A stretch of DNA of 64,000 nucleotides from Chrysoporthe austroafricana. Taxonomy: Eukaryota > Ascomycota > Sordariomycetes > Diaporthales > Cryphonectriaceae. The notes beneath the pieces are model-generated. The model was given only the letters and a program-made list of their open reading frames with translations, made no database searches and was not told the DNA's origin. This document shows, piece after piece, positions 57,551 through 64,000 of this stretch. Location of the stretch: the NCBI GenBank assembly GCA_001051155.2, contig JYIP02000002.1, positions 2,673,583 to 2,737,582 on the forward strand, given 5' to 3'. Every line of letters begins with the position of its first letter. The stretch's first letter is position 1. The position numbers were made by a program, and so were the translations under genes.

Positions 57551-59790
57551 CTAACCCAGCATCGAATGCGTCCGAACGGCCTTGGGCCCGAGCTCACTGA
57601 GTAAACAGTCAGTATCCGTATGGTCGCGCCTTTGCGCGTGGAAGAGGTTGGATGTGACTCACTTGTAATCGACCCGGTTCAGACTCATCAGTCTCTGCGC
57701 CTCCAACCCCTGCGCATCGATGTTGTGCACACAAAACGCCAGCCTCGCGGCGACCAGTGATCCCAGGAACATGGCCTCCTCGAAGCCGTGCTTGGTCCAT
57801 TCAGCTAGGTATGTCGGTGTCGGCGCGATCTTGATCGACGTCGGTGTCTGGCTGTGGAAGTGGTGGGACGGTATCGGCTCGCCCGACGTCGACCCTGGCG
57901 CCCCACCGGGAGTCATCATGCCGGGGTGTTGTTGGGCCTGCTGCAGCGAGGCTGTAGTAGCGGCTTGAAGCAACGGGTTGACACCGGACGATGGGCCAGC
58001 CCCCAGCGGCATCGTGTGCGGCGGGCCGGAGAAGCTGCCCGTAGGAGTCTGGCTACCCGTGCCAGACGGTGTGGCCATGTTGGATGGCAGCTCTGACGTG
58101 AACATGGTCGCGCTGCTGGGCGAGATCAGGTATCGCGACGTCAGCGTCTGCACAATGTTGTCCTTCAGGCCGCGGATGCGGCTGCCATTGCCCACGAATA
58201 CAAGATTGTCCCAACATGCCGGCCGCATGTACATGTCGCCGATGTTCTGAACGGCTTCATAGATAGCAGCGGCGATGCGGTCGATCTCCTTGCGGTCGGC
58301 AAAGGTGAAGCGCTCCAGACCGACCTCGATGTCACGCCGGACGCGCCTTGCTTGTGGTTCTGATGGCACCGCGGGCGCGGGCGTCGTATCTGGAGGTGGT
58401 AGGAAGTTGTCGAATTTGACAGGGTCGGTGCTCGGTTGCTGCTCCGTTGGCTTGTCCTCTTCCGCAGCCTGGACGTCTGGCTTTGGCTCCTCACCGGCAG
58501 CAGGCTGCGCAGTCTCCTGCTTCGGCTCTGCCTCCTTCGGAGCGCCATTAGCCTTGGGTGCTGGCACAACCGGTTCGTCCTGGATGATCTCCTCGTAGTG
58601 GAACGTGTTCTTCAGCCTCTTGGCATTTGGCAACCGTATGGGCTTGTTCGCATCGGCGGCATCGGGGCCCTTACCCTTCTTGCCAGCCTTTGCCTTCTCA
58701 GCCTTCTCTTTCTCCTTCTTCGCCAAGAACTCCTTCGTCTGGCCGCTCGTAACGATGTTCGCAATGTCAAGGACACCATCGTTGTCGCCGTTCTTGTCGT
58801 CGCCATCCTCTCCGTCTATAGTCACGGGCGCATCACCAATCGTGGTCCCCGACGCAGCAGCCGCAGCCGCAGACCCCGAAGGTGCGCTCGGCTGAGATAC
58901 GGATGCGGTCGGCAGCTCCATCAACTTGGGCTGATCCGCTGCGTACGGCAGCACCTCACAGATCGGGCTCTTCTTCAATTGCTCGGCCATGTCGTGCGTG
59001 AACTCCTTGTCCTTGCCCCTCAGCAATTCCAACAGCCTCTTTGTAAACACCTCTCCGCCAGAGATTGCACCCTCGTTCGCAACATCAAGCACGTCCCTGT
59101 GACTGACCACCCGGTTCTCGTGGAGACACGTGACGTCGACCTTCTCGAAGCCGATGTCGACGACCGTCATGCTGGGCCACCGCAGGCCGTACTGCGTCGC
59201 GACGCCAGAGTGGATGAGGCAGAGCGCGGGCGTCCGCGTCTTCTCGAAGATGTACCTAGCGATCGCCTCACAGTGGGGACGGGTCCACTGGGGCGATGCC
59301 ATGAGGACGATGGGGGTGTTGTGGTAGGTGGTGGTGAGCATGCTATGGACGTGGTCGAGGAAGGCGAGGAAGGCGTCCATGTGCACTATGCGGCCGCCTT
59401 TGAGAGTGGATCAGCTTGCGCATTCCATGCACGACTGTGGCAGGAGAGGCTTCATCGTCTGCCGGACATTGGTCTCAATAACATACCTTGGATAGGGTAG
59501 ACCGCGCCCTCATCGGAATCGGGATCCTCAACGACTTCATAGTCCTCGTCCTCCTCCGTCTTCGCCTCGCCATTCGCAGCGCTGCCGTCGGCGTCGGCGA
59601 ACGTCTTCTTCTTCCTCTTGTACGTGTAATATGGCCTCCACTCGCCCGTTTCCTCCTCCTTGAACATGCGCGTCGGGAAGCGTTGCGACGGCGGCGTGAG
59701 CTCGCTGCAGCCGAGCTGGGCCATGGTGGTGGAAGACCCGGGGCAGATCACGAGGACCTGCTCCTCCCTCCATTTCGTCGAAGACGACAT
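57551..59790 (-). CDS. ARP9: actin-related protein Arp9, SWI/SNF and RSC chromatin-remodelling subunit
   Basis: Exons on the minus strand: 59790-59487, 59397-57663 and 57596-57551; 694 aa. Arp9 features include VLVICPGSSTTMAQLG at the start, a degenerate actin fold (MTVVDIGFEKVDVTCLHENRV), EQLKKSPICEVL near 241-252, LDIANIVTSGQTKEFL near 311-325, and WDNLVFVGNGSRIRGLKDNIVQTL near 497-520. PTYLAEWTKHGFEEAMFLGSLVAARLAF comes late. The actin ATP-binding motifs are eroded, as usual for Arp9. A low-complexity acidic and Pro/Gln-rich insert (~330-445) and a second one (~540-620) explain the length beyond the ~470 aa of yeast. The terminal 46-nt exon, beginning at a TCAG acceptor, replaces a false stop and gives VDYNELGPKAV, matching the family's YNMKGP-type ending. 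Confidence 0.9.
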
Positions 59791-60406
59791 CGTGAATGTG
59801 GTCTGCGGTGAGACGTGGTGTTGTCGAGATTGAACTCGAGCTGCTTGTCAGTACCGCGTCGCGACTTGGCTGGGGAATTTTAGAGGGCGGGTGGAAGCTT
59901 CAGCCAAGCTCACAGAACAACCCCAACCCTCGGGTAGGGATCTCGACAGCCGCAACCGTGCCTGCCTGCCTGCCTGCCTGCCCGCCTGCTGCTTCTCTCA
60001 ACGTCCCCACCAAGTCGTAAAGTCCTCTCATACCACTATGTTCTAGATCATGGTCCTGACAAGTAGGTGGGTCAAATAGTGTCTATAACATCATCCAATC
60101 ACAGTGCATTCAGTCTGCGATGTTTGAAGGCGGAAAAGTCTTGGGTATAATAGCCGGCTACCAAAAGAGGGAGTGATGCCCCGTAGCGATGCAAAGACAT
60201 AAAAACATTACACATAACCACTGCCCATACCGTCTACTCCGTCACTGAGAAGCCCGTAGCAATGATTTTGACTTTGGCGCAGGCGCCGCACCGTCACAAG
60301 AACGCCAACGCCCGCATTAGACCCGGTACCGACCGTGGCAGCCATCCCAAAATTTCCTTCAACCAAGTCCGGCGCCAATTCCATTTCAAATACACAGTCG
60401 CTTTAA
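59791..60406. other. intergenic region: ARP9 promoter and SYLF gene 3' UTR, with CCTG repeat
   Basis: 0.6 kb. A (CCTG) tetranucleotide run at about 59961-59990 lies ~170 bases upstream of the ARP9 start. No gene was seen. Confidence 0.55.
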
Positions 60407-62517
60407 TCAGTGGGATTCCACGACCACACTTCTCCTAGGCTGCTCATGAGAGAGCTTCTCCGTGATCGCATCTTCCTCGACGGTAACAAATTCGTCCTCG
60501 GGCTTTGGGGTAGGAGGCTCCCGCTCATCTCCTGAGGATGTATGCCCCGAAGTCTGCAATGGAGACGGCGTCTTCGGGATATCATCCATGCTTAGGCGAT
60601 TATCGATGCCCGTATCAAAGGCGGAAGCGTCTTGTTGACCGTCTTCGGAGAGACGCTCCTCTGATTCTGGTGTCTCGACCTCGTGTTCCACAGGGCTTGC
60701 CGGTGTCACACGGGCTGCAATCTCCGTCTTCGCGGTGCTTACGACTTCGTCCATGCTCATTATCTCGGCACTCGAGCCTGATCGCGTTGACTGAAACGAC
60801 TGGAAGGAGTCTCGGAGGGGGCTCTTAGCCGGGATGTCGCCAAACTCACTCCTGCTGGATCTGGCCGGGCTCCTCGGAGGTACTGGCGGCGCGACACGCT
60901 TCGGAATGTTGACAAGCGCTCCCTTAGCGTGAGTGATCTGTGTAACTTTAGACGGCATTATGGCGGTACGAGTTGGCTGAATCGCCTTAGCCTCGTAGAC
61001 CTCATAGACGATCGGCTCCTCTTCATCGTCGTCCACATCCTCCTCCTCATCTTCATCCATTGTGTCGAGGCCGACGTCGCCTTCGGAATCGTCGTCCTCG
61101 TCATCCGCATCCTCATCTCGCTCATCAACAGGGCTGTCCACCAGCTCCTTGCTGACGGCCTCGGTGGCAACATCCCTGACTGCGCACGGAGTCTTCTCAA
61201 CAGTCTCGACCTTCTCGGCCTCCTCGGCCTGCACAGTCTGAACTTCTTGGTCGGCACCGGTCGGCGTAGCAGTCGGGTGTTCTTCCTGGCTCCAGCGCTT
61301 GATGGCACTATCATCTACCTGGGTATAATCGATCTCCTCAGGCTCGAGCACCACTGGCAGCTTTTCGACAGAGGCCCGGTCGCGACCGTCGTCAGAAGTC
61401 GGTGTCGTCCCGCGGGTGTCGACCGTTGTCTGTGTGAAGGCATCCGTCATACGGCTGAAGTTCGTCTTGTTCGACCTGTTGGACATGTAACTAGCTCTGT
61501 TGCTGTTGCTCTGGGTGACAAAGGTATCCGAGCTCTGCCGGCGGTTGAACTGGCCGAACAATGGACTCGTCGGACTCGGGTTATACTCGAAATGACTGCT
61601 AGAAGGCCGCAGTCTGGAACCAGCCTCCCTAATCTCAAGTCCCGCCATTTCCAGTGCTTTCACACCGAACGGATCCGGGTCCTCGGCATCTGGCACGCCA
61701 AACGAGGGCAGCCCTGGTGACATGGGTGATAATACTGCCGTCGGGTTTTCTATCAGGGCATCGCCTGGAGCTGGTTGCAATGCGAGCTTCTCAAGCACCG
61801 GGGCGTCAAAATCTACCCTTCCTTCCGCCGACTTGATGACTTCGGATAGGATCTTCAGCTCCACGGAATCATTATGCGGGATGTGTCCGGCAAGAATGTC
61901 TATAACAGAGGCGGGCCGGCCGTAGAACCTGTGGTTCTCAGAGACGCGTTCCGTGACGAGGGATCCGTCGATGTTAACGGCCCGGTGCTCGCCCTTGGCC
62001 TTGACGTATGTCAAGACCGCGTGGCCCATATCCCGACCCTGAACTTCGCCCTCGAGCTGGCCAGCTGCCATGACCGGGCCCACGGCCAGTTCGACATCGG
62101 TCCCGAGAGTCGTACTCGACCGGGTGAAGGTTTCCAGGTCTTCCATGGTGTTGATAACCAGGACGCAGTCGTAGACGTCGACGCCGATGACGAACCCGAG
62201 TGCAGCTGTGTGGAGAAGCAGTCCCGAGGGGGAACTCCATCTCCCGTCCGACTTCCTGGCGATGAGGATCCCGCTACCACCGCTCCCGCTCTTCCACAGC
62301 CCAGACCTCATGCAGGAGAAAATCGCAAGACCGACAGCGTTCTGGACTATCCTCGGCGGAATCTTCTTCTTGGTCTGCACCGAGGAGATGGAAGATCGCG
62401 GGGAGCTAGGTGATTCGTCATGATGGGCTATGTAGCCTTCGGCTGTTCACGTTATCAGCTTGCGCTCGATCTGGGTGCGCCGAGGGCGGCTGAGCCAATT
62501 GACGAGAAATTCTGCAG

Positions 62518-62552
<35 letters not shown>

Positions 62553-62589
62553 AGAGGGNCGGGGAGGGGGGAAGAAAAAGAAAGGAAAA

Positions 62590-62622
<33 letters not shown>

Positions 62623-62822
62623 AAAGAAAAGGAGATGTACATACTGCAAAAGGAGTGTAGGATACGGGCGGCCTTTTCAGTCTCGCGATCCAAGGTGGCC
62701 GGCCAGTAGTCCTCTCGAACATGCCGGCGGGCGACGGAGTCGGCGACTGCAGCGGAGACGGTGGGTCCTGAGGTTCTCCGTGGCTTGTCCCGCGATGCCC
62801 AGAAGGCAGAAATGCGCTGCAT
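60407..62822 (-). CDS. SYLF-domain (Ysc84/Lsb-type, DUF500) lipid/actin-binding protein with long acidic tail
   Basis: Exons on the minus strand: 62822-62645 and 62442-60407; 737 aa. The 202-nt intron holds two poly-A/T tracts and an N, but splice sites (TGCA|GTATGT and GAACAG|CC) are outside them and give AARILHSFCTEGYIAHHDE. The SYLF domain covers about 45-240: PATLDRETEKAARIL, KKIPPRIVQNAVGLAIF, MRSGLWKSGSGGSGILIAR, DGRWSSPSGLLLHTAALGF, VYDCVLVINTMEDLETF and TLGTDVELAVGPVM. In Ysc84 this module binds phosphoinositides and actin at endocytic sites. Instead of a C-terminal SH3 domain there are ~480 residues of Ser/Thr/Glu/Asp-rich disordered sequence, including a DEDEEEDVDDDEEE block and a PPVPPRSPARSS proline-rich motif that could itself bind SH3 domains. 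Confidence 0.86.
62518..62620. repeat. two poly-A tracts flanking an N, inside SYLF gene intron
   Basis: 33 A at 62518-62550, a G-rich bridge with N at 62559, then 29 A at 62592-62620. It is wholly intronic. Length and base identity are uncertain. Confidence 0.9.
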
Positions 62823-64000
62823 GGTTGCGGAGCGTGCCCGTGCAAGCTAGGCTGCTCAGGCCATGAAGAGGATAAAACACTACTAGGAAGCGAGGGACAT
62901 AAAGAAGAACAAGAAGAAGAAGAAGGGAGAGGAGGACTGCGGCGTATGGATCCCTCCTGCTTCCTCTCTCGCTCCTGTCCTGTTAGGACCCCAAGTCGTA
63001 GAGCAGTGCAGCGCAAGCGGAGCGCGGTGCAGCGCGGTGCAGCGCGGTGCAGTGCAGTGCAGGAGCAATGTTGGTTGCACAGGAAGGAGTTGCACTCCCC
63101 CAGCCTGCAGGTCGCACAGTTTGAGGCGCTCCGGGTCGCCGAGGTTAGGAGGGAAGACAGCGGCTCCCCCGCAGCGCCACTGCGGATGGATGGATGGGTT
63201 GGTCCTTGGCTGGGAGCCGGATGTCGACCTTAGCGGCGTCTGGTTCAGGCCCTGCGAGGCCAAGCGCGCGGCGACAGGCCCAAGGCGTAAAGAGCGTTGC
63301 GTTGGTACGGAAATTAGACCAGGGGCGCTGGCCGTGATTTGTAGAGATGCAGGCCGGTGCCCGTAACCACCTGGGCGAGGGGGTCGGGGGCAAGGGTGAG
63401 GATAAGGATGCGTGCCGTCGAGAGTGCAGTAGTGAGGTCGCAGCGAGCCTAGGACGAGGTCGCGAGGTGCCGAGGTGCGAGATCCTGCGAGAGAGGGAGG
63501 GAGAGGCGCAGCGTGAAAATCTCGAGGGCAGGCAAGGGAAAAAAGAAAGAAAAAAAATGAGAGCTGGTCGCGGTCGGGAAGCGGTTCGGTCGGGCTGGTA
63601 TGGTCTGGTCTGGGTCTAGATGACGACTAGCCGTCGGGACAGGTACGGACGGACGTCCTTGGTTGTGACTGATGGTGCAGGAGGGATCGGCGTCAGGACC
63701 AACAGGTAGAAGGTTCTTAAGAATTACTAAAAAGAAGTGGGCGGCACGCGGCTGGCCCGGAAGCGCGGCGGCGGCGGTGGTGTCAGGGAGTCGGGGTGTT
63801 CTGTCAGTATGGTGCGTGTGGTGCTGCTGGCATGATCTTCATGATGGTACACGCACGGGTCGACGAGCGCAGGCAGGCGGACGGCCCAGATGTTCCTGTC
63901 GGCTGACGTCGATCGCGTCGTGTGAGGGACGAGCGGCCCCCTCTAGGGTGGCAGGGTGGTTGGTAGTTGGCGTGGTTGGCAGCAGGACGCCGGGTGGGCG
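62823..64000. other. region upstream of SYLF gene to window end
   Basis: 1.2 kb. It is probably the promoter and leader of the SYLF gene. It contains GAA/AGA-rich sequence (~62899-62930), a ten-base GCGCGGTGCA repeat (three copies, ~63021-63050) running into GTGCA pentamers, and GGTC-type short repeats near 63596-63616. Frames such as 62883-63263 (minus) are repeat-driven. No gene could be supported before the window ends. Confidence 0.5.

Noticed and set aside
58436..59500. 354-codon plus-strand frame opposite ARP9
   Set aside because: Antisense to ARP9 exon 2; no conserved motifs.

Overview
The window is a gene-dense nuclear segment from a filamentous ascomycete, most likely a Sordariomycete. 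Genes carry short introns (about 50-130 nt, GTAAGT/GTATGT/GTGCGT donors, CTAAC/CTGAC branch sites). Coding DNA is GC-rich, there are no bacterial operons, and the gene set is typical of Pezizomycotina: a Hog1/p38 MAP kinase, a group III G-alpha subunit of the GNA-3 type, an AreB/ASD-4 type GATA factor, Arp9, Nma111 and Avl9. All gene models were spliced by hand. Each complete model gives a reading frame divisible by three and a protein of plausible family length.

Left part (1-16 kb, + strand): 3' end of an INCENP/Sli15-like chromosomal passenger gene; a J-domain protein with a long disordered middle; a small conserved protein of unknown function with a poly-Glu tail; the double-protease/PDZ protein Nma111; and Avl9 (late secretory pathway).

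Middle part (16-40.4 kb, - strand): HOG1, glycogen phosphorylase GPH1, GNA-3-type G-alpha, cullin-1 and an Srf1-like membrane protein. They are separated by unusually long intergenic regions (3.3 to 6.4 kb) full of microsatellites. Kinase, G protein and glycogen phosphorylase are adjacent and share a strand, and stress-MAPK and cAMP/PKA signalling are known to act on glycogen breakdown in fungi.

Right part (42-63 kb): a mitochondrial K+/H+-exchange-related protein (+); a small C-terminally anchored membrane protein with a PPxY motif (-); a decayed coding remnant around 45.7-46.9 kb; an AreB/ASD-4 GATA factor (-); the ribosome biogenesis factor KRR1 (+); then a same-strand (-) run of a medium-chain reductase, a YeeE/YedE sulfur-transport-like membrane protein, a RidA/YjgF-like protein, Arp9 and a SYLF (Ysc84-type) protein with a very long acidic tail.

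I saw no tRNA, rRNA, CRISPR array, transposon or secondary-metabolite cluster. Two isolated N bases (13449, 62559) sit in homopolymer-rich introns and look like assembly uncertainty. I found no clear-cut new multi-gene system. The best leads are an arginine-rich, almost acid-free extension in frame upstream of NMA111, the PPxY C-terminally anchored protein, paired candidate PKA sites on GPH1, and an 18-residue-period coding-like repeat upstream of the GATA gene.
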